A DNA stretch of 64,000 nt, taken from Mesorhizobium sp. BR1-1-16 (GTDB taxonomy: Bacteria; Pseudomonadota; Alphaproteobacteria; Rhizobiales; Kaistiaceae). Positions 39,355-48,014 of this stretch are shown in pieces. How positions within the stretch are numbered: position 1 is the first letter of the stretch; every line of letters starts with the position of its first letter. The position numbers and the translations under genes were made by a program. The DNA is taken from the NCBI RefSeq assembly GCF_020165495.1, contig NZ_JAIUIE010000003.1:372001-436000 (forward strand), written 5' to 3'. The notes under the pieces were generated by a model. The model searched no databases. It was given only the letters and a program-made list of their open reading frames with translations, and was not told where the DNA came from.

Positions 39355-40386
39355 ATGAGCGAGAGCTTGCAGGACATTGCCCGCCGTCTGGTTGTGCCGC
39401 AAAAGGGGCTCCTTGCCGCCGACGAGAGCTCCGGCACGATCAAGAAGCGGTTCGACACCATCAACCTGACCTCGACCGTCGAAAGCCGGCGAGACTATCG
39501 CGAGATGCTGTTCAGCGCCCGCGAGGCGATGCACGACCATATCTCCGGCGTCATCCTTTTCGACGAGACGATCCGCCAGTCGGCCAAGGACGGCACGCCG
39601 CTCGTCAAGCTGATCGAGGATGCCGGCTCGATCCCGGGTATCAAGGTCGATGCCGGCGCGATCCCGATGGTCGGCTTCCCGGGTGAAACGATCACCGAGG
39701 GTCTTGATGGCCTCGGCAAGCGGCTAGCCGAATATCGCGGCCTTGGCGCCCGCTTCGCCAAATGGCGCGCCGCGATTGCCATCTCCAAGGTTCTGCCGAC
39801 CTCCGGCGCGACCTATGCGAACGCCCATGCCCTCGCCCGCTACGCCGCGCTCTGCCAGTCCGAAGGCATCGTGCCCATCGTCGAGCCGGAAGTGCTGATG
39901 GACGGCGCAGAGGCAACGCATGACATCGAGCGCTGCCAGGCGGTCACGCAGGAAGTGCTGCGCGTCGTGTTCGAGGAACTGGCGCGCCTCCGCGTCGATC
40001 TCACCGGCATGATCCTGAAGCCGAACATGATCGTCCCGGGCAAGGACAGCGGCCAGGTCGTCAGCCCGGAAGAGATCGCCGAGCGGACGATCGCGGTGTT
40101 CCATGCGAGCGTCCCGACCACTGTCCCGGGGATCGCCTTCCTCTCCGGCGGCCAGTCCGACGAGGAAGCAACGGCTAATCTCTCGGCCATCAACAAGATC
40201 AAGGACTTGCCCTGGCCGATCACCTTCTCCTATGGCCGCGCGCTTCAATCCGCCGCGATCAAGGCTTGGGATGGCAAGGCCGAGAACGTCGGGGCCGGCC
40301 AGCGCGCTTTCCTGCATCGCTGCGAGATGAACGGCCTCGCCACTGTCGGCGAATGGACCGAGGCCAAGGAAAAGCAGGCGGCCTGA
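39355..40386 (+). CDS. fba: class I fructose-bisphosphate aldolase
   Basis: A 343-residue Schiff-base aldolase that interconverts fructose-1,6-bisphosphate with dihydroxyacetone phosphate and glyceraldehyde-3-phosphate. The lysine K222 in MILKPNMIVPGK is the Schiff-base residue. GLLAADESSGTIKKRF and VPIVEPEVLMDG are class I signatures, as is SGGQSDEEAT near the C-terminus. No metal is needed. It closes the tkt-gap-pgk cluster but has its own leader with a palindrome. Many bacteria use the unrelated class II enzyme instead. Confidence 0.97.
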   Translation: MSESLQDIARRLVVPQKGLLAADESSGTIKKRFDTINLTSTVESRRDYREMLFSAREAMHDHISGVILFDETIRQSAKDGTPLVKLIEDAGSIPGIKVDAGAIPMVGFPGETITEGLDGLGKRLAEYRGLGARFAKWRAAIAISKVLPTSGATYANAHALARYAALCQSEGIVPIVEPEVLMDGAEATHDIERCQAVTQEVLRVVFEELARLRVDLTGMILKPNMIVPGKDSGQVVSPEEIAERTIAVFHASVPTTVPGIAFLSGGQSDEEATANLSAINKIKDLPWPITFSYGRALQSAAIKAWDGKAENVGAGQRAFLHRCEMNGLATVGEWTEAKEKQAA

Positions 40387-40413
40387 CCGGCCACGCTGCG
40401 ATCAAGAGACGTG

Positions 40414-40436
40414 GCCGGGCGACCTGATCGCCCGGC
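40414..40436 (+). terminator. hairpin after fba
   Basis: A perfect 9-bp stem GCCGGGCGA / TCGCCCGGC with loop CCTGA, 28 bp after the fba stop. It is followed by TGTCCAAAAGTCTTCCT, so the U-tract is weak. It may be a leaky terminator before the motor-like gene pair. Confidence 0.45.
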
Positions 40437-40519
40437 TGTCCAAAAGTCTTCCTAATTCCGGCCAAATCACGCTACAGGAGTAGGGACACCTCCCCTTTGT
40501 GAGACGGCCGGCGCGACCG

Positions 40520-41536
40520 ATGGCACGAGACTTCGATCCCTACAGGCTGGCGAGCCCCCAGGTTTATCTCTGGCGGATGATCATCTTCCTGATCATCGCC
40601 GGCTTTGTCGCGCTGATCCTCTATCGCCAGGCCTATGCCTCCTTCCTCGCCAATCCGGCGCTGAACGGCGTCATTCTCGCGGTGCTCGCGATCGGCATCA
40701 TGCTGGCGTTCCGCCAGGTGATCCGCATCTTCCCCGAAATCCGCTGGGTCAATTCCTTCCGCACGTCGGACCGCTCGGCAGAGATGGAGCGCATGCCCGT
40801 CCTGCTGGCGCCAATGGCCGCGATCCTCGGCGACCGCATCGGCCGCATGTCGATCTCGACCCAGACCATGCGGTCGGTGCTCGATTCGATCCTGATGCGC
40901 CTCGATGAGGACCGCGACACCTCGCGCTATCTGACCGGCCTGCTGATCTTTCTCGGCCTGCTCGGCACCTTCTGGGGCCTGCTGCAGACGGTGAGCGCTG
41001 TTGCGGACGCCATCGGCTCGCTGAATGTCGGCACAGGCGACAGCGCCGTCATCTTTGAGGATCTGAAAGCCGGCCTCCAGGGCCCGCTGACCGGCATGGG
41101 CACCGCCTTCTCGTCCTCGCTGTTCGGCCTGTCGGGCTCCCTGATCCTCGGTTTCCTTGATCTGCAGGCCGGCCAGGCACAGAACAAGTTCTATACCGAG
41201 CTCGAGGACTGGCTCGCGACGGTCACCGACCTCGATCCGACGATGCTTGACGTGAACGACCGCGCCGCCTCCGGCGATGATCTTCGCCTCGCCGTTGAGC
41301 GGCTGACGCTGGCCCTCCAGGAAGGCGGCGGCGCCGGTGCGCCCGCGTCCTCGCAGCGCGCAACGGCGGCCATGGCCAATCTCGCCGAAGGCATCCAGGG
41401 CCTTGTCCAGCACATGCGCAGCGAGCAGCAGGTGGTGCGCGGCTGGGTCGAGCAGCAAGCCGACCAGCAGCGCGACATCCAGCAATTGCTCGAAGTCATC
41501 GCCCGCGCGCTGAAACAGCCAACGGCGGGAGAATAG
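40520..41536 (+). CDS. MotA/TolQ/ExbB-like proton channel protein
   Basis: A 338-residue inner-membrane protein. Two helices near the N-terminus (YLWRMIIFLIIAGFVALILY, NGVILAVLAIGIMLAF) precede a cytoplasmic loop. Two more follow (TGLLIFLGLLGTFWGLLQTV and MGTAFSSSLFGLSGSLILGF), carrying the GLLGTFWGL signature of the family. The C-terminus is hydrophilic and helical. It is longer than TolQ and distinct from the tolQ at 22742-23455. The start is uncertain: ATG at 40520 or GTG at 40499. It is paired with the MotB/OmpA-like gene 2 bp downstream. Confidence 0.85.
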   Translation: MARDFDPYRLASPQVYLWRMIIFLIIAGFVALILYRQAYASFLANPALNGVILAVLAIGIMLAFRQVIRIFPEIRWVNSFRTSDRSAEMERMPVLLAPMAAILGDRIGRMSISTQTMRSVLDSILMRLDEDRDTSRYLTGLLIFLGLLGTFWGLLQTVSAVADAIGSLNVGTGDSAVIFEDLKAGLQGPLTGMGTAFSSSLFGLSGSLILGFLDLQAGQAQNKFYTELEDWLATVTDLDPTMLDVNDRAASGDDLRLAVERLTLALQEGGGAGAPASSQRATAAMANLAEGIQGLVQHMRSEQQVVRGWVEQQADQQRDIQQLLEVIARALKQPTAGE

Positions 41537-41538
41537 AC

Positions 41539-42567
41539 TTGGCCGTGCGCGCCCGCCGCCGCGAGGCGAGAAGCGATGTCTGGCCTGCCTTCGTCGACGT
41601 CCTCTCCAATCTCCTGCTCGTCTTCATTTTCCTGCTCTCGATCTTCGCGCTGCTGCAATTCCTGCAGACGCGGGAGATCACCGGCAAGGACACGGTGCTG
41701 AACCGTCTCAATTCGCAGATCGCGGAGCTGACGGAACTGCTTGCGATGGAGCGCTCCAACAAGCAGGAGCTGAACGACGAACTCACCAATATGCGGGCCT
41801 CTTTGGGCGCCGCCGAAAGCGAACGCGACCGCCTCAAGGGCGCAGCCGACACGTCCTCCCAGGCCGCCAATTCGGCCGACGGCCAGATCGCCATCATCAC
41901 CAAGGCGCTCGACAATGAGAAGGTGGTGAGCCAGAAGGCGCTGTCGCAGGTCGAGATCCTGAACCAGCAGATCGCGGCGCTGCGCCGTCAGATCGCGGCG
42001 CTCGAGGATGCGCTCGGCGCCTCCGAAAAGCGCGATCAGGAGAGCCAGACGCAGATCGCCGATCTCGGCAAGCGTCTCAACGTCGCCCTTGCCCAGCGTG
42101 TTCAGGAACTGTCGCGCTACCGCTCCGATTTCTTCGGCCGCCTCCGCGAGATCCTCGGCGACCGGCCCGATATCCGGGTCGTCGGCGATCGCTTCGTCTT
42201 CCAGTCTGAAGTGCTGTTCCCGTCCGGCTCAGACGAGTTCAACGACGCCGGCAAGACCGAACTCGACAAGCTGGCCGACGCGATCAAGCAACTCGAAGCC
42301 GAGATCCCGCCCGAGATCGCATGGGTCTTGCGCGTCGATGGCCACACCGATGCGCGCCCCCTCTCGGGTACAGGCCGCTTCCGCAACAATTGGGAGCTGT
42401 CGGCTGCTCGCGCGATCGCGGTCGTGCGCTATCTGATCGATCGCGGCGTCTCGCCCCAGCATCTCGTCGCCGCCGGCTTTGGCGAATATCAGCCCCTGGA
42501 GCCCGGCGACAGCGACGAGGCCAATGCGAAGAACCGCCGCATCGAGCTGAAGCTCACCGAACGCTAG
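41539..42567 (+). CDS. MotB-like / OmpA-family peptidoglycan-binding protein
   Basis: A 342-residue protein with TTG start and GGGAG 7 nt upstream. Its single membrane helix reads WPAFVDVLSNLLLVFIFLLS; D20 occupies the place of the proton-carrying aspartate of TolR and MotB. Residues 50-180 form a long coiled coil. Residues 200-340 form an OmpA-like domain (VLRVDGHTDARPLSGTGRF, then NWELSAARAIAVVRYLIDRG). With the preceding channel protein it would form a peptidoglycan-anchored ion-driven machine. No flagellar genes are near. Confidence 0.87.
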   Translation: MAVRARRREARSDVWPAFVDVLSNLLLVFIFLLSIFALLQFLQTREITGKDTVLNRLNSQIAELTELLAMERSNKQELNDELTNMRASLGAAESERDRLKGAADTSSQAANSADGQIAIITKALDNEKVVSQKALSQVEILNQQIAALRRQIAALEDALGASEKRDQESQTQIADLGKRLNVALAQRVQELSRYRSDFFGRLREILGDRPDIRVVGDRFVFQSEVLFPSGSDEFNDAGKTELDKLADAIKQLEAEIPPEIAWVLRVDGHTDARPLSGTGRFRNNWELSAARAIAVVRYLIDRGVSPQHLVAAGFGEYQPLEPGDSDEANAKNRRIELKLTER

Positions 42568-42600
42568 TCGGAACGAGACATCCGGCGGGAGCGATGCGTC

Positions 42601-43071
42601 ATGGATGGACCGAGCGACCCGATCGAGATCATCCACTGGCGCGACCCAGTCTTGCCGGTCGCGCTTGATCAGCTTCTTCGGGAAGCCATCGAGACGGAAA
42701 ACGAATGGGCCGCCGATTTCCGGCCGGCATGGGAAGCGCGCCCGTTCATCGACGCTGGCGAAGCGCTGTTCCTGGCCCGCGATGGCCAGCAATTGCTGGC
42801 GATGGCCGCGATCAGCGCCGATCCTTTCATTGCGGACGGCGAGACCGGTCGGCTGCGCTTCATCTATGTCCAGACCTCCGCGCGCCGGCGGGGCCTTGCC
42901 GACAGACTTGTTGCCGCGTGCCTTGCTCGCGCCGCCGGCACCTGGCAGAGGCTCCGCCTCCACACCGACAATCCTGCCGCCGCCCGTCTCTATGAACGCT
43001 ACGGCTTCCGTCCGGCACCCGGCGCGTGGCGCGCCACGCACATTGCCGAGATCGCGCCGCCGGCAGGGTGA
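42601..43071 (+). CDS. GNAT family N-acetyltransferase
   Basis: A 156-residue acetyl-CoA-dependent acyltransferase. The acetyl-CoA-binding motif A is FIYVQTSARRRGLADRLVAACLAR, followed by RLHTDNPAAARLYERYGFRPA, the classic motif B region. GGCGGGAGC precedes the ATG. Its substrate is unknown. It follows the OmpA-like gene by 33 bp and may be co-transcribed. Confidence 0.88.
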   Translation: MDGPSDPIEIIHWRDPVLPVALDQLLREAIETENEWAADFRPAWEARPFIDAGEALFLARDGQQLLAMAAISADPFIADGETGRLRFIYVQTSARRRGLADRLVAACLARAAGTWQRLRLHTDNPAAARLYERYGFRPAPGAWRATHIAEIAPPAG

Positions 43072-43145
43072 TGGGTCTCGGCTGAGCGGCAAGAGCGAAC
43101 ACAGCGTCAACCGGAATCGGCATTTTCTATCCTGGCGAAAGGATC

Positions 43146-43559
43146 ATGCTGCAGACTGCCTCAGCCCGGAGTTTCCAGATGGCCGCCATGTCTGCCCCGT
43201 CGCGCGTGATGACGATCGTCATCTGGGTACTATGTGTCCTGCTTGCGGCGCTGTTCCTGATGGCAGCGTTCATGAAGCTCTCGGGCCAGCCGACGATGGT
43301 TGAGGAGTTCGGCGTCATCGGCCTTGGTCAGTGGTTCCGCTATCTGACCGGCCTTCTCGAATTGATCGGCAGCATCGCGCTCCTGGTACCGGCAGTGTCG
43401 GTTCTCGGCGCTGTCCTGCTGCTCTGCATCGACATCGGCGCGTTCATCACGCAGGCGTTCGTGCTGCATGGCGACGTCGTCCACACGATCGTTATCGCGG
43501 CGCTGCTGCTGGTGGTGATCTATCTGCAGCGTGAGCGTCTCAAGGCATTCCTGCCCTGA
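43146..43559 (+). CDS. DoxX family membrane protein
   Basis: A 137-residue membrane protein with four hydrophobic segments (VIWVLCVLLAALFLMAAFMK, YLTGLLELIGSIALLVPAV, VLGAVLLLCIDIGAFI, VVHTIVIAALLLVVIYLQ). FMKLSGQP and FRYLTGLLELIG match the DoxX/DoxD-like family, whose members have been linked to oxidative stress and quinone chemistry. AAAGGATC precedes the first ATG; downstream ATGs at codons 12 and 15 are alternatives. Its stop lies 2 bp from the convergent ABC gene. Confidence 0.85.
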   Translation: MLQTASARSFQMAAMSAPSRVMTIVIWVLCVLLAALFLMAAFMKLSGQPTMVEEFGVIGLGQWFRYLTGLLELIGSIALLVPAVSVLGAVLLLCIDIGAFITQAFVLHGDVVHTIVIAALLLVVIYLQRERLKAFLP

Positions 43560-43561
43560 TA

Positions 43562-45355
43562 TCAGGCTGCGTCGGCGCGGAACTGCAGCCGCGCCAGCCG
43601 CGCATAGAGGCCGCCGGCGCCGACGAGCTGCTCATGGCGGCCCTCCTCGACAATCCTTCCGCCGTCCATGACCAGGATGCGGTCGGCCTTCAGGATCGTC
43701 GCCAGGCGATGAGCGATGACGATCGTCGTGCGCCCCGCCATCAGGCGGTCGAGCGCTTCCTGCACCGCCGCCTCGCTTTCGGCGTCGAGCGCGCTGGTCG
43801 CCTCATCCAGCAGCAACAGCGGCGCATCGCGCAGCACGGCCCGGGCGATGGCTATGCGCTGGCGCTGGCCACCCGACAGCGTGACGCCACGCTCGCCGAG
43901 TTCCGTCGCATAGGCCCCTGGCAGGGCCGCGATGAACCCGTCGGCATGGGCAGCCCGCGCAGCGGCGCGAATCGCCTCCGGCGTGGCAGTGGCATCGCCA
44001 AAGGCGATGTTTTCGCCGGCAGTCGCGGCGAAGATGGTGGGATCCTGCGGCACGATGGCGATCTGGCGACGAAGCGCGAGCGGATCGAGCCGGGCAAGAT
44101 CGATCCCGTCAAAGAGAACGCGGCCGCTGGTCGGGTCGTAGAAGCGCAGGATCAAGTTGAACAATGTCGATTTGCCGGCGCCAGACGGGCCCACAACGGC
44201 GATGCGCTCGCCCGGCCGGATCGCGAAGTCGATGCCGGCAATCGAAGCCTCGCGGCCACCCTCGGGATAGCGGAACGAGACATTCTCGAAGGTGACCGCG
44301 CCTCGGGCGGGCAGCGGCAGCGCGTAAGGCGCGACCGGCGCCGCGATGCTCGGCCGCTCGTCGAGGATCTCTGAAAGCCGCTCGGCGGCGCCGGCGGCAT
44401 TAGCGATATCGCCCCAGACCTGGCTGAGTTCGCCGAGCGCTCCCGCGCCGATGACAGCGTAGAAGAGGAACTGGCCGAGGGTTCCGGGGCTCATCCGGCC
44501 GGCCAGCACGTCCTGCGCGCCCCACCAGAGGATCGCGACCATGCTGGCGAACACCATGAAGATTCCGAAGGCGGTCAGCGCGGCACGCGCCGCCGTCGAT
44601 TGGCGTGCAGCGATGAAGGCCGCTTCGACCGCCGCGGTGAAACGCCCCGTCACCGCGCCCTCCGCCGTCGAAGCCTGCACCGTACGAATCGCGCCGATCG
44701 CTTCGCTGGCATAGGCCGACGCATCGGCCAGCATGTCTTGTGCCTTGCGCGAGCGAACGCGGACGCGGCGGCCGAAGCCGACCAGAGGGAGCACCACGAC
44801 CGGAAGCGCCACCAGCACCAGCGCCGAAAGGCCGGGGCTCGTGACGACCATCAGCCCGATCGCGCCGATGAACATCACGATGTTCCGGAGTGCGATCGAC
44901 ACGTTGGCACCGGCGACAGCCTTGATCTGCGTCGTATCAGCCGTCAGGCGCGATGTGATCTCGCCGGAACGGCTGCGATCGAAGAAGTCGATACCGAGCG
45001 AGGCGAGATGGCGGAAGACGTCCGCCCGGAGATCCGCGACCACGCGCTCGCCAAGCCAGGTGACGAAATAGAAGCGGAGGCTTGAGGCCGCCGCCAGCAC
45101 GGCGACCACCCCGATCAGCGCCAGGAAATAGGTGTTGATCGCTGCGGCATCGTCGGCATTGAAGCCGTGATCGATCATCCGCCGGACGGCCATGGGAACA
45201 GTCAGGGTCGCCCCGGCCGCCGCAATGAGCGCGAGTGCAGCGCCGGTCAGTTGCGCTTTGTAGCGCAGCACATAGGGCACCAGCATGCGCAGCGGCTTCA
45301 GGGCGCTGCGGCGGCGCTCCGTCACGTCCCGCTGCCGGTCGTCGCGGTCAGTCAT
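43562..45355 (-). CDS. ABC exporter, fused permease and ATPase (MsbA-like)
   Basis: A 597-residue half-transporter. Residues 30-320 form the six-helix exporter domain (LTGAALALIAAAGATLTVPM, TYFLALIGVVAVLAAASSLR). The ATPase domain has Walker A GPSGAGKST, signature LSGGQRQRIAIARA, Walker B LLLLDEATSALD and H-loop VIAHRLATI. It likely works as a homodimer exporting lipids or hydrophobic compounds. No accessory genes point to a substrate. Confidence 0.93.
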   Translation of the reverse strand: MTDRDDRQRDVTERRRSALKPLRMLVPYVLRYKAQLTGAALALIAAAGATLTVPMAVRRMIDHGFNADDAAAINTYFLALIGVVAVLAAASSLRFYFVTWLGERVVADLRADVFRHLASLGIDFFDRSRSGEITSRLTADTTQIKAVAGANVSIALRNIVMFIGAIGLMVVTSPGLSALVLVALPVVVLPLVGFGRRVRVRSRKAQDMLADASAYASEAIGAIRTVQASTAEGAVTGRFTAAVEAAFIAARQSTAARAALTAFGIFMVFASMVAILWWGAQDVLAGRMSPGTLGQFLFYAVIGAGALGELSQVWGDIANAAGAAERLSEILDERPSIAAPVAPYALPLPARGAVTFENVSFRYPEGGREASIAGIDFAIRPGERIAVVGPSGAGKSTLFNLILRFYDPTSGRVLFDGIDLARLDPLALRRQIAIVPQDPTIFAATAGENIAFGDATATPEAIRAAARAAHADGFIAALPGAYATELGERGVTLSGGQRQRIAIARAVLRDAPLLLLDEATSALDAESEAAVQEALDRLMAGRTTIVIAHRLATILKADRILVMDGGRIVEEGRHEQLVGAGGLYARLARLQFRADAA

Positions 45356-45588
45356 GTCGCTTCCGATCCTTCGCGCGGCCGGCGCCGCTCCTCCGGCTTA
45401 GTTGCATGAGGGATTCGGCCGTTTCAAGCACGGCTCCGCTCTTGTGCGCGCCGGAGGGGTGGGCTATATCGTCGCCCCGATAGAGCGGTCGCCGATGCGC
45501 GGCCGGTTTTCCCATTCATGTGGCTGTGCGGGCAAGATGCCCGACCGGCAGAGCGGTCCTGATGAGACCGGTTTCGAAGGACCGAGCG

Positions 45589-45813
45589 ATGAAGAAGAGC
45601 ATTCATCCTGACTATCACGCCATCACGGTCGTGATGACGAACGGCACCGAGTACCAGACCCGGTCGACCTATGGCGAGGAGGGCGCGAAGCTCCAGCTCG
45701 ACATTGATCCCTCGACCCATCCGGCCTGGACCGGCGGCAACCAGACGCTGCTGGACCGCGGCGGCCGCGTTTCGCGGTTCAATAACAAGTTCAAGGGCTT
45801 CATCGGCGGCTGA
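45589..45813 (+). CDS. rpmE: 50S ribosomal protein L31 (zinc-free type)
   Basis: A 74-residue ribosomal protein. GAAGGACC precedes the ATG at 45589. The sequence [19 protein letters not shown] through [21 protein letters not shown] matches alphaproteobacterial L31. It contains no cysteine, so it is the C-minus form that does not bind zinc. A strong terminator follows. Confidence 0.96.
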   Translation: MKKSIHPDYHAITVVMTNGTEYQTRSTYGEEGAKLQLDIDPSTHPAWTGGNQTLLDRGGRVSRFNNKFKGFIGG

Positions 45814-45838
45814 TTTCCAGCGCCGGCAAGCTGATACG

Positions 45839-45867
45839 AAAACCCCGGCGCCTGCGCCGGGGTTTTT
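45839..45867. terminator. rho-independent terminator between rpmE and rcdA
   Basis: A very stable stem, AACCCCGGCGC / GCGCCGGGGTT, with a 2-nt loop and five Ts (45863-45867) on the plus strand. A-residues on the left side let it also act for the convergent rcdA transcript. Confidence 0.92.
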
Positions 45868-45901
45868 CATTTTGAAGCATCCACCCTGCCGATGAGGCCC
45901 G

Positions 45902-46429
45902 CTATTCGGCGCCGCCGAAGGCGCGCGCGAGGCGGCTGATCTGGTGACCGACCGGGTTGTCGGCAGGGACGTCCTGCAAGGCGCCAGAAAGCGCATCATC
46001 GAGCCGGATGACCCGCTCCTGCAACCGTATGGATCGCTCGATCAGCGAACGGAGCCTTGCCGGCAATTCATCCCAGGCGGGACCCGTGACGGAGGAGCTG
46101 TAGCCCCGGAGGCGAACCTTCGCCTGTTCCTCGCCCGCCTGTTCGGGCGTCATTTCCCCGTCATTCACCGCGCGCTGCAGCAACAGCCATGAAGCGATCT
46201 GCATCAGGCGTGTCGTCAGGCGCATCGATTCGGTCGCATAGCCGAGCGAAGCGGTGCGCATCAGTTCGCGCGATTCCGAGCGGCCGTCGCCATCGAGATA
46301 GGCCGCGGTTTCCTCGACCAGCGCCATGCCCTCGCGAAACAGCGTCTTGAATGTCTCGGAATGCGCGAAACGCCGTCCGAAGACGATCGGCGCCACATCA
46401 TCTCGTGTCGTCGAATTATCGTTGCTCAT
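45902..46429 (-). CDS. rcdA: DUF1465 protein, RcdA-type protease adaptor
   Basis: A 175-residue helical protein of the DUF1465 family, to which Caulobacter RcdA belongs. RcdA links CpdR-primed ClpXP to substrates such as the cell-cycle regulator CtrA. Recognisable stretches are FKTLFREGMALVEETAAYLD and TESMRLTTRLMQIASWLLLQ, forming the three-helix bundle. The ATG at 46429 is chosen because it begins the conserved part after a short polar tail. Function is inferred from family; PopA and CpdR are not in the window. Confidence 0.82.
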   Translation of the reverse strand: MSNDNSTTRDDVAPIVFGRRFAHSETFKTLFREGMALVEETAAYLDGDGRSESRELMRTASLGYATESMRLTTRLMQIASWLLLQRAVNDGEMTPEQAGEEQAKVRLRGYSSSVTGPAWDELPARLRSLIERSIRLQERVIRLDDALSGALQDVPADNPVGHQISRLARAFGGAE

Positions 46430-46537
46430 CGCGCCTGCCAACCTCTCGGACCGCTCGCAAGCGGCCAATCCCTTCGGTGCACCATGGCAGCGAACCGCTA
46501 AAGGATTCCTGCCAACGGCGCATACAGCCGGGCAAAC

Positions 46538-46566
46538 AAAAAAAGAGCCGCTTCTGGCACGGCTCT
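46538..46566 (-). terminator. terminator downstream of DUF1192 (candidate sRNA end)
   Basis: A stem AGAGCCG / CGGCTCT (46544-46550, 46560-46566) with a 9-nt loop, followed on the minus strand by seven Ts. It ends the DUF1192 transcript, or an independent small RNA, before rcdA. Confidence 0.85.
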
Positions 46567-46640
46567 TATAGGTCAACAGGGAGGGAGAGAGACAGAGCGG
46601 ACAGGCCCCGCTCCGATCCGGAGATCCGGACACCCCATAT
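46538..46640 (-). ncRNA. candidate small RNA with pyrimidine-rich (anti-SD) motif
   Basis: The 111-bp stretch between the DUF1192 stop and the terminator is long for a simple 3' end. On the minus strand it carries a hairpin around TCCGGATCTCCGGA and an unpaired-looking TCTCTCTCCCTCCCT (plus 46578-46592), complementary to Shine-Dalgarno sequences. The strong terminator follows. A weak -10 (TTATAT, about 46646) would start a transcript of about 100 nt. It may be independent or processed from the DUF1192 mRNA. Confidence 0.35.
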
Positions 46641-46677
46641 AATCGACCGTAAAGGTTAATGCTTCACTAACGGATGG

Positions 46678-46869
46678 TCAGCTCTTAAAGAAGCTCGAGG
46701 CCGCATGCCGCGACGCAGTCTTGCCCTCGATGGCAGCACGCAGACGGACAATTTCCTCTTCGAGAAGGCTGACCCGTTCATTCAGCTCGTCGATGGAGAG
46801 GGCCGCAAGATCCTCACCCAGCCGATGCGGTTGTGGCTTCTGCTTTGGTGGTTCATCGAACAACGACAT
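46678..46869 (-). CDS. DUF1192 small coiled-coil protein
   Basis: A 63-residue protein. The ATG at 46869 gives MSLFDEPPKQKPQPHRLGED, the family start, followed by LAALSIDELNERVSLLEEEI, a short coiled coil. DUF1192 is common in Hyphomicrobiales; its function is not known. It diverges from the quinone oxidoreductase gene 88 bp away. Confidence 0.88.
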   Translation of the reverse strand: MSLFDEPPKQKPQPHRLGEDLAALSIDELNERVSLLEEEIVRLRAAIEGKTASRHAASSFFKS

Positions 46870-46957
46870 CCTGGCGCCTCCTTGCCTCAAAGCCTTCTGC
46901 GACAGAGACTAGCAACAATGGTCGCCCCTTGCAGCGACGCTGATAAGGACAATTCCC

Positions 46958-47965
46958 ATGCCCGATCTTCCTGCCAGCATGGCCGCCATCGCGATGGACG
47001 GCGCCGGCGGCCCTGAGGTCCTCCGCGTTGTCGAGCGGCCCCTGCCGAGTCCCGGACCGGGCGAAGTCCTGATCCGCGTTGCGGCGTCAGGCGTGAACCG
47101 GCCCGATATCTTCCAGCGCCAGGGTCACTATCCGCCGCCAAAGGGCGCATCCGACCTGCCCGGGCTCGAGGTCGCGGGCCATGTCGCCGCTGTCGGCCCG
47201 GGCGCAGGCGGACATGCGATCGGCGACGCGGTGACGGCCCTGCTCTCCGGCGGCGGCTATGCCGAATATGCCGTCGCATCTGCAGGCTGCGCCCTTCCCG
47301 TCCCGGCCGGCCTTTCGCTGGTCGAGGCCGCGGCGCTGCCGGAGACGGTGTTCACGGTCTGGCACAATGTGTTCGAGCGCGGCGGCCTCCTCGAAGGGGA
47401 GACGCTGCTGGTGCATGGCGGAACGTCCGGCATCGGTACGACCGCCATCCAGATCGCGGCGGCGCGGGGCGCACGCGTGATCGCAACGGCGGGCTCGGCT
47501 GACAAATGCGAGGCCTGTATCCGTCTCGGTGCGTCCGTCGCGATCAATTATCGGGACGAAGACTTCGTGGAGGCGACCAAGGCGGCAACGGATGGACGCG
47601 GCGCCGACGTCATCCTCGACATGGTCGGCGGTGATTATGTCGCTCGCAACATCGCGGCCGCGGCTGAGGATGGCCGGATCGTGCAGATCGCTTTTCTCGG
47701 CGGATCGGACATCCACCTCGACGCGCAACGCCTGATGACGCGGCGTCTGACCTGGACCGGGTCGACGCTGAGAGCCCGGCCCGTTGCCTTCAAGGAGCGC
47801 CTCGCCGCATCTGTCCATCGCGAGGTGTGGCCACTGATCGAGGTGGGCCAGGTTCGCCCGCTGATCGATTCGACACTGCCACTTCGCGACGCCTCGAAGG
47901 CGCATCAACGCATGGAGAGCTCGGACCACATCGGAAAGATCGTGCTCGTCACAGGAAGCGTGTGA
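46958..47965 (+). CDS. NAD(P)H-quinone oxidoreductase (MDR superfamily, PIG3-type)
   Basis: A 335-residue medium-chain reductase without structural zinc cysteines. AAGGAC precedes the ATG. The catalytic-domain segment SGVNRPDIFQRQGHYPPP and the nucleotide site LLVHGGTSGIGTTAIQIAAA are typical of PIG3/TP53I3-like quinone oxidoreductases using NADPH. It likely reduces quinones or related electrophiles. Downstream genes on the same strand are small and unrelated. Confidence 0.9.
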   Translation: MPDLPASMAAIAMDGAGGPEVLRVVERPLPSPGPGEVLIRVAASGVNRPDIFQRQGHYPPPKGASDLPGLEVAGHVAAVGPGAGGHAIGDAVTALLSGGGYAEYAVASAGCALPVPAGLSLVEAAALPETVFTVWHNVFERGGLLEGETLLVHGGTSGIGTTAIQIAAARGARVIATAGSADKCEACIRLGASVAINYRDEDFVEATKAATDGRGADVILDMVGGDYVARNIAAAAEDGRIVQIAFLGGSDIHLDAQRLMTRRLTWTGSTLRARPVAFKERLAASVHREVWPLIEVGQVRPLIDSTLPLRDASKAHQRMESSDHIGKIVLVTGSV

Positions 47966-48014
47966 AACCAAGCCGTACCTCGCGCGTTGAGCCGAGTTGG
48001 AAGGAGGGAGGTCC

